NCBI GenBank assembly: GCA_012032275.1
Contig: JAAURK010000002.1
Location: forward strand, 1-44,023
Length of the DNA: 44,023 nucleotides
From: Tabrizicola sp.
GTDB taxonomy: Bacteria; Pseudomonadota; Alphaproteobacteria; Rhodobacterales; Rhodobacteraceae
Reading direction: 5' to 3'
Shown: positions 24,155 through 33,590 of the stretch, one piece after another
Position numbering within the stretch: the stretch's first letter is position 1
How the letters are laid out: every line of letters begins with the position of its first letter
The notes under the pieces: generated by a model
Told to the model about the DNA's origin: nothing
The model's input: only the letters and a program-made list of their open reading frames with translations
Databases searched by the model: none
Made by a program: the position numbers and the translations under genes

Positions 24155-25297
24155 CTATATCTCTAGAATGACTGAGAATGCGGTCCCACGAGAGAGCCGC
24201 GATTTTTGCTCTGTCTGCTCAATGTTGCTTCCTCTATCGTCGAAGTATATCCCTCCAGGTGTCTCTACAACTATTCGAGCGGAAACTTCGCGCGCAAGTT
24301 CTCGAACGTCATTGAGGCCTTGGCCCGCTCCCGGAACTTCGCGCCCTGCCATTTTGTCGTCAATAATGCGCTTCACATTCAATGTGTCCGGAAGACTTGC
24401 ACGCTTCGGGCTAAAATGGCGAACATGGCGCTCAATACCAGGTCCAGTGTCGCAGTAAGAGAATATGAGAACTCTTCTTCTCTGCCGAGAGAGCCGCTGG
24501 TAGATTTCCGTCGCTACGCTGCTAAGTTTTGGATAAAACGATTGAAGCTGCAAGTCGAACTTGGCTTGACTCATCGCGTTCGGATCTAGGAGAGTAATGT
24601 CAAGGAAAGTTAGTACGCCAAACAGGTAATCTTCACCTTCAGTCGAGAAATGCTCCTTACTGAACCGATTATAGTTCCTATTGAACGTTGCGTCTGCATT
24701 GGCGTGAGACAGTGCATTCTGTACGAGTTGCAAATGCATAAACTCGACGAAGCTTTTTCTTAACATGGCGCTTGCGTCAAGCGATGCTGGAGATACTTCA
24801 ATCGAGTGCTTCTTCCATACTTTGTCCACTATTCTCGATATTCGCGGAAGAAATGCTTCTTTCCCGCAAGTATCAAATACATCTCGTTGAAAGGTGTTAT
24901 TTTCTATCGAGGCTCTTATTCTTTGAACATGTAGATCAAGTCGAAATGTAAGTGTGTCTTCGCGCGAAGCATCACTATTCTGATTACCTAGTAATCCTTC
25001 GAAGTTTGCGGCAGCTTTGAATTTGCCATACTCCTCTCTTAAGTGCGGGTCACCCCTTAGACTGCCCAACCAAGACAAGTGTCCAGATATAAGCTCATAC
25101 TCTGCGCGTGCTTGCTGAGATTTGGAAGTCTCTGCGCGATTAATGAACCTTCGAAAGAGTCCATTTAGGGTTTCGAGAGTTGGCTTGGTACGATCCAAAT
25201 AGTGAACCACCGCATTTAGGCGATGGACTTTCCGCCCTAGGTGAGAGTTTTCGGGAACGAGGCCATCATATATCTCGGATATCGATCTTTCTGCCAA
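24155..25297 (-). CDS. GHKL-fold ATPase (histidine-kinase-like)
   Basis: A 380-residue protein with a C-terminal Bergerat ATP-binding fold: N-box LQLVQNALSHA (189-199), G1 box CDTGPGIERH (282-291), G2 box GAGQGLNDV (323-331) and final GTAFSVIL (371-378). The N-terminal 180 residues are helical, with no recognisable phospho-acceptor His box or sensor, so it is probably not an ordinary sensor kinase. The start is TTG at 25297 with a strong GGAGGGAG five bases upstream and no early ATG. It ends three bases before the PRTase-like gene, so the two are translated together. Codon usage is AT-rich like its partner (26 of 60 bases GC at 24601-24660). It may sense a signal or act as a conformational switch. 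Confidence 0.8.
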   Translation of the reverse strand: MAERSISEIYDGLVPENSHLGRKVHRLNAVVHYLDRTKPTLETLNGLFRRFINRAETSKSQQARAEYELISGHLSWLGSLRGDPHLREEYGKFKAAANFEGLLGNQNSDASREDTLTFRLDLHVQRIRASIENNTFQRDVFDTCGKEAFLPRISRIVDKVWKKHSIEVSPASLDASAMLRKSFVEFMHLQLVQNALSHANADATFNRNYNRFSKEHFSTEGEDYLFGVLTFLDITLLDPNAMSQAKFDLQLQSFYPKLSSVATEIYQRLSRQRRRVLIFSYCDTGPGIERHVRHFSPKRASLPDTLNVKRIIDDKMAGREVPGAGQGLNDVRELAREVSARIVVETPGGIYFDDRGSNIEQTEQKSRLSRGTAFSVILEI

Positions 25298-25382
25298 GGT
25301 GGCTCCCTCCGTTGCTAAGAACTTACTCTGTCTTCATTTGCTGGCAAGAGCTCATTGAGGATTCGGTACCACCATGCTGGGA

Positions 25383-25404
25383 GGGCAGCACTCACGCGCT
25401 GCCC
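25383..25404 (-). terminator. Hairpin over the DUF2493 stop codon
   Basis: Perfect 7-bp inverted repeat GGGCAGC/GCTGCCC with 8-nt loop spanning the stop codon. There is no T-run, so it may be mRNA end protection or a weak terminator. Confidence 0.35.
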
Positions 25405-26318
25405 GTCGCCATGCGATACACCGGGATGCCCATCTTGCGGGCTTTGTCGGCCAGGTTGTCCTGGATCCCCGTGCCCGGGAAGACCACGACGCCGATCGGC
25501 ATGCAGTCCAGCATCTGGTCGTTGCGCTTGAAGGGTGCGGCCTGGGCGTGTTTGGTCCAGTCGGGCTTGAAGGCGACTTGAGGCACTTTGCGGTTGGAGG
25601 CCCAGGTGGCCGCGATGCGCTCGGCGCCCTTCGGTGATCCACCGTGCAACAACACCATGTCGGGGTGCTTGGCGTGGATCTGATCGAGTCGGTCCCAGAT
25701 CAGCCGGTGATCGGTGGTGTCCCCGCCCGAGAAGGCAACCTTCGGCCCCGGGGGCACCAGGCTCTCGGTCTCTGCGCGTTTCTTGGCGGCGATGAAGTCG
25801 CGGCTGTCGATCATCGCGGCGGTCAGGTGGCGATGGCTGGTGCGCGAGCCCGAACGCGGTGACCAGTGCGTGCCGGTGGCCTTGAGGAAGAGGTCGGCAG
25901 CGGTTTCACGGAAGAGTTCCATGCTCTCACGCCGATCAATCAGGCCCTGTCCGATGTCGATCAGGGTTTCCAGCTGGACGGATTTCACCTCGGAGCCGTC
26001 CTGTTCGCGCTGGAGGCGTTTCTGCGCTTGCTCGTTATCGTCGAGCCTGGTCTCGATCCGCTCGGCGGCGCGGTGGAAGGTGTTGACGGTGGACCACAGG
26101 ATTTCGTCGAGGTCGAAATCGAGGCTGGTGTCGGCCATGGTGGAAATCAGGGCGTCGAAGATGTCGGCGACGGCGGTCTGGATGACCTGGTCTTCGGGCG
26201 TGATCCGGGGGTCGGCCTCGCCCGCTGCGGGACGGTAGCCATAAAGCTGCAAACCTTCGATCATGGTGTCGGTCGGCGAGGAGGTGTGATCGGGTTCGAA
26301 CTCTTCGTGGGCGTACAT
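25392..26318 (-). CDS. DUF2493 (SLOG-fold) protein
   Basis: A 308-residue protein. The C-terminal 120 residues are a DUF2493 domain: KVAFSGGDTTDHRLIWDRL, MVLLHGGSPKGAERIAATWA, then GVVVFPGTGIQDNLADKARK. The Gly-rich loops suggest binding of a nucleotide or nucleotide-like ligand. The N-terminal part is helical and charged (RLDDNEQAQKRLQREQDG). ATG 26318 has AGGAG seven bases upstream; the frame stays open 255 bases further but through a structured leader. It is downstream of the Toprim primase and helicase genes, a grouping common on Rhodobacteraceae plasmids and ICEs. Exact function unknown. Confidence 0.85.
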   Translation of the reverse strand: MYAHEEFEPDHTSSPTDTMIEGLQLYGYRPAAGEADPRITPEDQVIQTAVADIFDALISTMADTSLDFDLDEILWSTVNTFHRAAERIETRLDDNEQAQKRLQREQDGSEVKSVQLETLIDIGQGLIDRRESMELFRETAADLFLKATGTHWSPRSGSRTSHRHLTAAMIDSRDFIAAKKRAETESLVPPGPKVAFSGGDTTDHRLIWDRLDQIHAKHPDMVLLHGGSPKGAERIAATWASNRKVPQVAFKPDWTKHAQAAPFKRNDQMLDCMPIGVVVFPGTGIQDNLADKARKMGIPVYRMATGSA

Positions 26319-26428
26319 TGGGATGCTCCTTCGTCTGGACCGCGTCCGTCGCGGCCTTCTGGCGACGAAAAGCCGACAAGCGGGCCGGTCTGGCAGCCCG
26401 AGCCTTTTGCGAGGGCCTTGATGGCCAA

Positions 26429-26492
26429 GCCCGACTATTTTGCCTCGCGATGCAAAGGCAGGGCTTGCCCTGCCGGCGGAAAATAGTCGGGC
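26429..26492. repeat. Nested inverted repeats in the DUF2493 leader
   Basis: A perfect 13-bp outer repeat GCCCGACTATTTT/AAAATAGTCGGGC (26429-26441 and 26480-26492) encloses a perfect inner hairpin GGCAGGGC/GCCCTGCC (26456-26463 and 26466-26473, 2-nt loop). It lies in the 289-bp gap between the primase and DUF2493 genes. Read as minus-strand RNA the outer arm ends AAAATAGTCGGGC rather than in a U-run, so it is not a standard terminator. Confidence 0.75.
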
Positions 26493-26607
26493 GCCGCCAT
26501 TGCCTGACCGGACCGTTTGTGGGCCGCTCGCCCTCTCAAAGGCCGAGGCGCGGTCCCGATGAGGAAACCGCACCCCGTATGCCCATGATGAGGTCGGACC
26601 GCTGGGA

Positions 26608-27672
26608 TCACTTCGCTCGACGGGTTACATGATCCTGCGTCAGGAAGAGGCTGACGTCCTCCGGCGCGAGTTGCACCCGTATATGCGCCCGAAGGGCATC
26701 CAGACCGCAGGTGACAAGATCGTCGTTGAAATCCCCCAACGTGGGCGAAAGCGTAATCGCCTCGATCCCGACCTCGTGCGCCCGGGCGACCAGGCTATCC
26801 CTTGCACCGTCCCCCGCCGGATCGTTGTCGCGGACGATATACAGCCTGCGCAGATGCGCCGGAAAGAGGAGGGCTGCGAGGTGCCCGGCCGACAGCGCTG
26901 CAACCATCGGCATCTTGGGCAGGGCCTGACGGAGGGAAAGCACGGTTTCGACGCCCTCCCCCGCTGCCATGACCTCTTTGGCCACCCCGAACCGGACCGC
27001 GTGGCCGAGCAAATCCCCCATCGCCTTCCGCTGTGTGTCGACAGGTGCCTTGCCACTGCCGTCGCGCGCGAGCCAGGTTCGGTGAACCCCGGTGACCTTG
27101 CCTGCGATGTCAGTGACGGCCCCGATCATGGCGGGCCAGGTCTCGGTCTGATCCTCGCCCTTTCCCCGATAGTAGCAGTTCGGGTGGAACTTCAGGGTGC
27201 CTGTGTCGCGGAGATCGGTGATGCCCCGGCCCCGCAAATAGGTTGCTGCCAGGGAGCCTTTGAGCGGACCGGACATGCTGAGAAGCCGCCGTGCCGCTTC
27301 TGACGATCTAGAGGGTGCGGGAGCAAGTTTCGGGGTTGGGGGGCTCGGCACAGGGTCCAGTTGCGGCAGGCTGAGAAAGCGGCGGGCTTCTTCGACGACG
27401 TCGGCGAAAGTGCTGAGCCCGAGGCTTTCGCGGATGACGTCGAGGAGGTCACCATGAGTTCCCTCGGACGGGTCCTGCCATTTGCCCGCGGCGCCTTTGC
27501 CCGAAGTCGGGCCGGTGAGGCGCACGAACATCGAGCGCCCTACGGTATTGCGGACATCGCCGACCTGCCAGTAATTGCCATGCCTCCGCCCGTTGGAGAG
27601 ATAGGTTCGGCAGACCGCCTCAGCCTGTCGTCCAAGGCGCTGCGCCAAATCTGCGGCATCAATACGGGACAT
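26608..27672 (-). CDS. Toprim-domain primase-like protein
   Basis: A 354-residue protein. The N-terminal part (CRTYLSNGRRHGNYWQVGD) matches plasmid primase-like proteins. The Toprim domain has the glutamate motif AAGEGVETVLSLRQ (237-250) and the DxD motif LYIVRDNDPAGDGARD (277-292), which bind Mg. Such proteins are thought to act in plasmid or ICE replication. Its start shares a base with the stop of the upstream helicase gene (TGATG), so they are coupled. Zinc-finger cysteines of full DnaG are absent. Confidence 0.88.
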   Translation of the reverse strand: MSRIDAADLAQRLGRQAEAVCRTYLSNGRRHGNYWQVGDVRNTVGRSMFVRLTGPTSGKGAAGKWQDPSEGTHGDLLDVIRESLGLSTFADVVEEARRFLSLPQLDPVPSPPTPKLAPAPSRSSEAARRLLSMSGPLKGSLAATYLRGRGITDLRDTGTLKFHPNCYYRGKGEDQTETWPAMIGAVTDIAGKVTGVHRTWLARDGSGKAPVDTQRKAMGDLLGHAVRFGVAKEVMAAGEGVETVLSLRQALPKMPMVAALSAGHLAALLFPAHLRRLYIVRDNDPAGDGARDSLVARAHEVGIEAITLSPTLGDFNDDLVTCGLDALRAHIRVQLAPEDVSLFLTQDHVTRRAK

Positions 27673-30600
27673 CAGGCAACCTCACGCTCGGAAATGCGCG
27701 AGATAGGCCAGAGGTTGAGTAGCTTGGCAAGCACTCCCGCGCCATCTGGCCCGACGGGCACGAAGAAGCGCAGTTTCCACGAGATGATCTCGCTGAAGAG
27801 GCCATAGGTCCGAAGCCGCTCGCGCAACCCTTCGGTGAACCCGGTCAACTCGATCCGGTTCACCCCCATGACGCGGGAACGGCGAAGTTGCAGGCCCTCC
27901 GCGAGATCGAGGATCGTCTTGCCCTCAAGCAGCGCGGCATAGGCCTGATCCGCGGTCAGGTCTGGCACCCCTGCTCCGGTCGCCGTGGCGGCCCAAGCGG
28001 GCGAAACTCTGCGTCCGATGATCCGCTCGCCGTCATCGGTCTGAAGGCGATAGACCCGGGTTTCGTCCTGAGGCAGGCGCTTCCAGACCGGCAAGAGGAG
28101 ACCCGAGACGACATGCAGGATGCTGTCGGTGAACTCGGGCACTTCGGCGACTTCGGCATTCCATGTCGCAACAAAGGTCGGGCGATCCGTCTCGACCCAT
28201 TGCGTGCCGCCCATGAGGCGGATGGCGATGTTTTGCGCCTCGGTCGGTCGGATCAACCGCACCCGCCGTTCGATCTCGCCATCATCCAGCATCAGGCTGG
28301 TCGTCGGCACCTGCACCGCCGCCCGACCAGAGCGAGTGTTGATCATTAGGACGGCGCGCGGATCGTCGAGTTCAGCCAGCGCCTCGTCCAGCAGCCGGGG
28401 CCGATTGCGGCGGCGCTCCGTGATGGAGAGGAGCCGGGTTTCCGCGCCGGTGGTCGGGTGGGTGTAGATCACCTGCCGGTCGGTGACCCGGAAACTTTCG
28501 GCACGGAGCGTCTCCAGGCCAAGGTCATAGGTGCCCGACGCGATGGCCCCGTCGATCCGCGCCTCGAGAAGTTGCTCGAAGGCCGTAAAGAGGATGCCCT
28601 GCATCTCGATGGTCAGGGCCAGGAGCCGGTTCAAGAAAGTGGGAATCGGCGGCAGGTCATCCTTGATGCCATTGGTGTCCATCAGCTTCAGGCCGGTTGC
28701 CGCCTCGAAACGCTGCAACGAGCAGCCTTCGATCTTGCCGCGCACGATCAGAAGGTAAAGCTGACGCAGCGCATCGCGGGCATAGAGGCTTTCGAGATTG
28801 TCCTCGGGCCGGAACAGCCCCTGCCCTCCCGTCTGACGTTGCCCGCGGGTGATGGCCCCCAATGTGTCGAGCCGGCGCGCGATGGTGCTGAGGAAGCGCT
28901 TCTCCGCCTTCACGTCGGTCGAGATCGGCCGGAACAGCGGCGGCTGCGCCTGATTGGTCCGGTTGGTGCGGCCAAGGCCCTGGATCGCGGCGTCCGCCTT
29001 CCAGCCCGGCTCCAGCAGGTAGTGCACGCGCAAGCGCTGGTTCCTGGCCGAAAGCTCGGCGTGATAGCTGCGTCCGGTGCCCCCGGCATCGGAGAAGATC
29101 AACACGTGCTTCTGGTCATCCATGAATGCGGAGGTCTCCGCGAGATTGGCTGAGGGCGCGCGGGTCTCGACCGCCAACCGCGCCGCCGAGCCTTCGCCCT
29201 TGCGGATGATGCGGCGCGATCGGCCCGTGACTTCAGCCACCACATCCGTCCCGAAGTGCTGGATCACCTGATCGAGCGCGCCTGGAACCGGAGGCAGCGA
29301 GCCCAAGTGTTCCAGCATCTCATCACGCCGGGCGACGGCCTCGCGGCATTCAACCGGCTGGCCATCCCGGAAGACCGGGCGGGACGACAGGTTACCCTCG
29401 CCATCGGTGAAGGGCTCGTAAAGCTGCACCGGGAAGGAATGCTGAAGGTACGAACCTACGTACTCCCTCGGAGTGACATCAACTGTCAGATCATTCCATT
29501 CTTCGGTCGGGATTTCTGCCAGCCGCCGTTCCATCAGCGCCTCGCCGGTCGAGACGATCTGGATGACGGCGGCATGGCCCGCCGCCAGGTCGGCAGTGGC
29601 CGACCGGATCAGGGTCGGGGTTTTCATCGAAGTCAGCAGGTGGCCGAAGAAGCGCTGCTTGGTCGATTCAAAGGCCGAGCGTGCGGCGGATTTGGCCTGG
29701 CGGTTCAGCGTCCCGTCTGACCCGGTGATGTTCGCCGCTTCCATCGCCGCATCGAGGTTGTTGTGGATGACGGCGAAGGCGGCGGCATAGGCATCGTAGA
29801 TCCGGCGCTGTTCTTCGGTCAGTTGATGCTCGACCAGTTCGTATTCGACGCCGTCATAGGAGAGTGACCGCGCGGTATAGAGGCCGCGGGCGCGCAGATC
29901 GCGTGCCAGGACTTCCAGGGCCGCGACGCCCCCGGCCTCAATCGCTTCGACGAATTCGGCGCGGGTAGCAAACGGAAAGTCCTCGCCACCCCAGAGGCCG
30001 AGCCGTTGCGCATAGGCGAGTTGTGGACCGTCGTGGCCCCGGTGGCCGAGACATAGACGACGCGGGCATCTGGCAGAGCATGCTGCAGGCGCAGGCCCGC
30101 CCTGCCCTGCTGCGAGGCTTCCACATCGCCACGCTCGCCCTTGCCGCCGCCCGCATTCTGCATGGCGTGGCTTTCGTCGAAGATGATCACCCCGTCGAAG
30201 TCGCGGCCGAGCCAGTCCACGATCTGCCGGACGCGCGAGACCTTTTCGCCGCGATCATCAGATCGCAGCGTTGCATAGGTGGTGAATAGGATGCCTTCGG
30301 ACAGCGTGATCGGCTTGCCTTGGGCGAAGCGCGACAGCGGCGTCACAAGGAGCCGTTCCTGGCCAAGCGCCGACCAGTCGCGCTGCGCATCCTCGATCAG
30401 CTTGTCGCTCTTCGAGATCCAGACGGCTTTGCGGTGCCCGCGCAGCCAGTTGTCGAGGATGATCCCGGCGGATTGGCGGCCCTTGCCTGCCCCGGTGCCA
30501 TCGCCCAGCATGAAGCCGCGGCGGAAACGGACAGCATCATGCGCGCCGTCAGTCGCTGCGTTGACCGTATCGAAGGTCTCATCGACGGTCCAGCTTTCGG

Positions 30601-31702
30601 CGAGGTGGTCAGAATGGGCTTCGCCGGCATAGATCACGGTCTCCAGTTGGGCATCGGAAAGCCGACCGCGAATGTCGGCAGGCAGCTTCGGCCGATAAGT
30701 CGGGCGGGGCGGGGCGACCGAGGCCATCGCAGCGGATTGCACCAGTTTGGTCGGATGCGGCACCGCGCCGGGAATCCTGATCGATTGCAGGTCGTATTCT
30801 TCATAGATGGCATCTGACAAGCGCGCGGCATTTGGCGGCACAGCATCGATGATCTCGTAAGCAAGCTCGATAGCCGCCGGCGCGAAGGTGGGTTTGCGCA
30901 TTGCCGGGGCCGCATTCGCCCAAGCGAGATAGCCCCGCACCGAGCGCGCCGCAGAGGGCTGCGTCGGTGACGGAGGCTTCGGCAAATCCACCGACAGGCG
31001 CGGTGGCACATGGTCGGCGATCCAGCCGAGCAGGGTCGCGACGTCTGGCGCCATGCCGAGCGAGGCCGGGAACAGAGAAGGGTCGGCAGCGGGGACCTTG
31101 TCGATCACTGTCAGCCGCGTCGGAAACGTCGTGCCGTGCCTTGCATAGACCGAGCCGTTGATCGCCGCCGAAAACACGACGGTCCCGCGTTGCTGCAGAC
31201 CGATGAAAGCTTCGCGCCAGGCGGGCATGTCGGGGCCGAACCCCGCGCCGGTGATCGTGACCAGTCGCCCGCCCGGAGCGAGACGCGCCAGCGCCGAGGC
31301 GATGTGTCGGAACGCGGCGTCCTGCACTTTGCCAGTGACGTTCGCCATGACGGAAAATGGCGGGTTCATCAGGACGACCGACGGCACGGATTCGGAATCG
31401 AGATGGTCATGGATCTGTGCCGCGTCGAAGCGGGTGGCAGAAAGGGCCGGAAAGAGAGATGAGAGGAGATCAGCCCGGGTGTCAGCCAGTTCGTTGAGGA
31501 TCAGGCGGCCACCGGAGATTTCGGCAAGGATGGCCAGAAGGCCGGTTCCGGCTGATGGCTCCAGCACCACGTCGCCGGGCGTGATCGCTGCGGCGGTCAA
31601 TGCCACAAACCCGAGCGGGACTGGTGTCGAAAACTCCGATGACCATTTGTCAATAGGATAGCCATGCGTTTCCCGCCGCCCGGCTTGAATGCCGTTCGTC
31701 AT
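27672..31702 (-). pseudogene. Methyltransferase/strawberry-notch helicase, main part, frameshifted
   Basis: The N-terminal end is a Rossmann methyltransferase: VVLEPSAGTGLLAILAE (motif I) and VVLMNPPFSV (motif IV). It continues into a strawberry-notch-type superfamily 2 helicase with FMLGDGTGAGKGRQSAG (Walker A), VIIFDESHAMQN (DEAH-like) and C-terminal HVLIFSDAGGTGRSYHAELS, GWKADAAIQGLGRTNRTNQA. At 30016-30023, after VSATGATTVHN, the family sequence continues one base out of frame (LAYAQRLGLWGGEDFPF), so one base is missing. Upstream the gene is cut by an insertion element: codons before FSTPVPLG (31633) are element-derived, including the ATG at 31702 with AAGGAG. Joined with the fragment at 33138-33494 it would be about 1,439 residues. 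Confidence 0.88.
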
Positions 31703-31926
31703 CTTCGTTCTCCTTGCGGTGTTGGCAGAGGTCAGGGCACCCGACTTGTTCGACGGTTGCTCAAACTCCGATGCGGGGATCGAAACCCCATTATGGTAAG
31801 CGTCAGAGGCGTTCGTTCATTCTGCTGTCAGATGTCCGGACAGGTCCGGATCTCAATTCTCGATCGACGGTTTGCCTCGTCCCGCGTCAGATGCCCTGGC
31901 CACTGCCAACATACGCACATGCGGGA
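31648..31926 (-). ncRNA. Candidate bridge (seek) RNA region of the IS element
   Basis: IS1111-group elements encode their guide RNA downstream of the transposase. This stretch holds hairpins (TCCGGAC/GTCCGGA around 31835-31850; GGGG/CCCC around 31775-31789). It also has an 11-nt word AAACTCCGATG at 31763-31773 that repeats exactly at the element junction 31631-31641. TCTGCTG at 31821-31827 matches the other junction (33137-33143). Such matches to the ends are expected of guide loops. No RNA model was run. Confidence 0.45.
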
Positions 31927-33036
31927 TCAGACGGCCTTCGGCATGGCGCTGATCGCCGTCGCCCAGATGAAGCCGACCAGTTCGCGGGCAACGGCAGCTG
32001 CGGCAACGGTGCTGCGCTTGCCTCTGCCTTCGAGGCGGCGAAAGCGCTGGTTCAGTCGCACTTGGGCTTTCCACCCAATGTCCTTCAGCGCCTGGCTGTA
32101 GTTTTCCCGTTTCAGCATGAGCAGCACGCCGACCTTGGGGGGCCATTTGTAGGACCATGCGGCCTCGACCAGCATAACCCTCGCAATCTTGTTGCCCGCT
32201 TTCGTGATGCCGCCGGGCCGCTGCTTGCTGCCGCTGGAGTATTCGCTGGGGACCAGACCGAGATAAGCCATCAGTTGGCGCGGACTGGCAAACCGGGAAA
32301 AGTCGCCGATCTCTGCGGCGAGGGTTGCGGCGATGACCATCCCGATCCCCTTGAACACCTGCAGTGCGTGCACCACCGGAGCGAGCGTCCAGCCCGGGAT
32401 CAGATGGACCATCTGGCCCTCGATCTCGGCCTTGCGGGCCTCGGCCTGGTCCAGGCGATTGATATAGCTCTGCAGCGCGAACTTTTGGGCAGCATGCTCA
32501 AGCGGCAGGGATGTCAGCCACTTCCGATAGCGCAGGCACCATGCCTTCGACTTGCACCGCAGTCCATGCTTGAGCAGAAACATCTGGATCAGCGCGCGAG
32601 CTGCCCGGACGTCTTGCGAAGCGACCTGGCGCGCCCGAACCAGATCGCGCATCGCCTCATGGGTGGCGTCGGGCACCCACACAAAGGTAAGTTCGCCTGC
32701 GCGAAGCAGCCGCGCCAGCATCAGCGCATCTCGCGTGTCGTTCTTCACCCGTTCACCCGGCCGCTTCGGTGTATGGCTCGGTGCAACGATCCGGCAGACA
32801 ATCCCCATCTCTGCGAGCTGCCGGTAAATCCCGTAGCCACAAGGACCTGCTTCGTAGGTTACCTCGATCTTGCCGTGGCGCTGAACCAGTTTGCGCATCA
32901 GGCGCGAAACAGCGTCGGGCGTGTTGGTGATTGTCCCATACATCCGGACCTCGCCGTCCCGGCCAGCATCGGCAATCGCAACCGATATACTGTCCTTGTG
33001 CACGTCCAATCCGACAAAAGCATTGTAGTCTTCCAT
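31927..33036 (-). CDS. IS110-family transposase
   Basis: A 369-residue DEDD transposase. The N-terminal RuvC-like domain has FVGLDVHKDSISVAIAD (first Asp), VTYEAGPCGYGIYRQL (Glu) and RVKNDTRDALMLARLLRAG (last two Asp). The C-terminal Transposase_20 domain has LQVFKGIGMVIAATLAAEIG, FASPRQLMAYLGLVPSEYSS and GITKAGNKIARVMLVEAAW, including the conserved Ser region. ATG 33036 has AGGAG seven bases upstream and is preferred over a longer reading. The frame is intact, so the element may still be active. Confidence 0.93.
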   Translation of the reverse strand: MEDYNAFVGLDVHKDSISVAIADAGRDGEVRMYGTITNTPDAVSRLMRKLVQRHGKIEVTYEAGPCGYGIYRQLAEMGIVCRIVAPSHTPKRPGERVKNDTRDALMLARLLRAGELTFVWVPDATHEAMRDLVRARQVASQDVRAARALIQMFLLKHGLRCKSKAWCLRYRKWLTSLPLEHAAQKFALQSYINRLDQAEARKAEIEGQMVHLIPGWTLAPVVHALQVFKGIGMVIAATLAAEIGDFSRFASPRQLMAYLGLVPSEYSSGSKQRPGGITKAGNKIARVMLVEAAWSYKWPPKVGVLLMLKRENYSQALKDIGWKAQVRLNQRFRRLEGRGKRSTVAAAAVARELVGFIWATAISAMPKAV

Positions 33037-33137
33037 GGCATCTCCTGGGGCTGCGGCCCGAAGAAGAGTGCGGACCGCGATCACTCAGCGGCGATCCTGT
33101 CCCACGTCGGCTGGAGCGCCAAGAATGGTCATGCCAT

Positions 33138-33494
33138 CTGCTGCAGCGTCTGACTTTCCTCGGAGCGACGGGTGTGACTGGGCAGAAGGCCCGCGATCTT
33201 CGACAGGGCAGTCAGTCGTGCAACTGGCGTGTCAGCCTGACGGAACATGGCAACTCCGTACTTCCTCAGGAACAGAACGGTCGCGGCCTCGCAGGCGTCA
33301 TACGCCGTCTTCCAGTCCCAGAGGCCGGAGGCATCAGAAACGCCAAAGGCGGTTTCCATGGCCGCGCGCAGCATGGCGGCGTCGACGCGCTGCCCGCGTT
33401 CGAGCAAAGGCAGCAGCAGGCCGGCCGCAGCCAAGATTGCAGAGGCCGGGGCGACCGGCGCTTGCGCCAAGGTCGCCGGGGAGAGGTCGTTCAT
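33138..33494 (-). pseudogene. N-terminal fragment of the split methyltransferase/helicase gene
   Basis: 119 codons starting MNDLSPATLAQAPVAPASAI (ATG 33494, GAGGA eight bases upstream) and ending LLPSHTRRSEESQTLQQ. In intact strawberry-notch/methyltransferase proteins an equivalent HTRRSE..LQQ leads straight into FSTP(L/V)PL, the sequence at 31633 on the far side of the insertion element. After LQQ the frame reads two element-derived codons and stops. The fragment may still be expressed as a short protein. Confidence 0.85.
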
Positions 33495-33590
33495 CGGGAA
33501 ATCCTCAAGAGAGCGGGAACGGGTCAGGCCCGATCAGCGCTCTCTCTCACCCGCCGGACCTGATCCGTCCCGGCACCCCTCTCCCTCTTC

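Larger units (their letters stand above)
31634..33137 (-). mobile_element. IS110-family insertion sequence (IS1111-group-like), about 1.5 kb
   Basis: The element splits the helicase gene: the codons LQQ end at 33138 and the family sequence resumes with FSTP at 31633. Just inside each junction, five bases in, are 9-bp inverted repeats ATGACCATT/AATGGTCAT (33124-33132 and 31639-31647). Sub-terminal repeats are the mark of the IS1111 group. It encodes one DEDD transposase (31927-33036). The transposase 5' flank is short (about 100 bp) and the 3' flank long (about 290 bp), also as in IS1111. Exact ends could shift by a few bases. Confidence 0.85.

Noticed and set aside
24155-25297. Reading the GHKL protein as a two-component sensor kinase
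   Set aside because: No phospho-acceptor histidine box, no sensor or membrane segment, and no response regulator next to it; the partner is PRTase-like.
31714-33153. 479-codon plus-strand frame across the IS element
   Set aside because: Antisense to the IS110 transposase, which has all DEDD motifs on the other strand.
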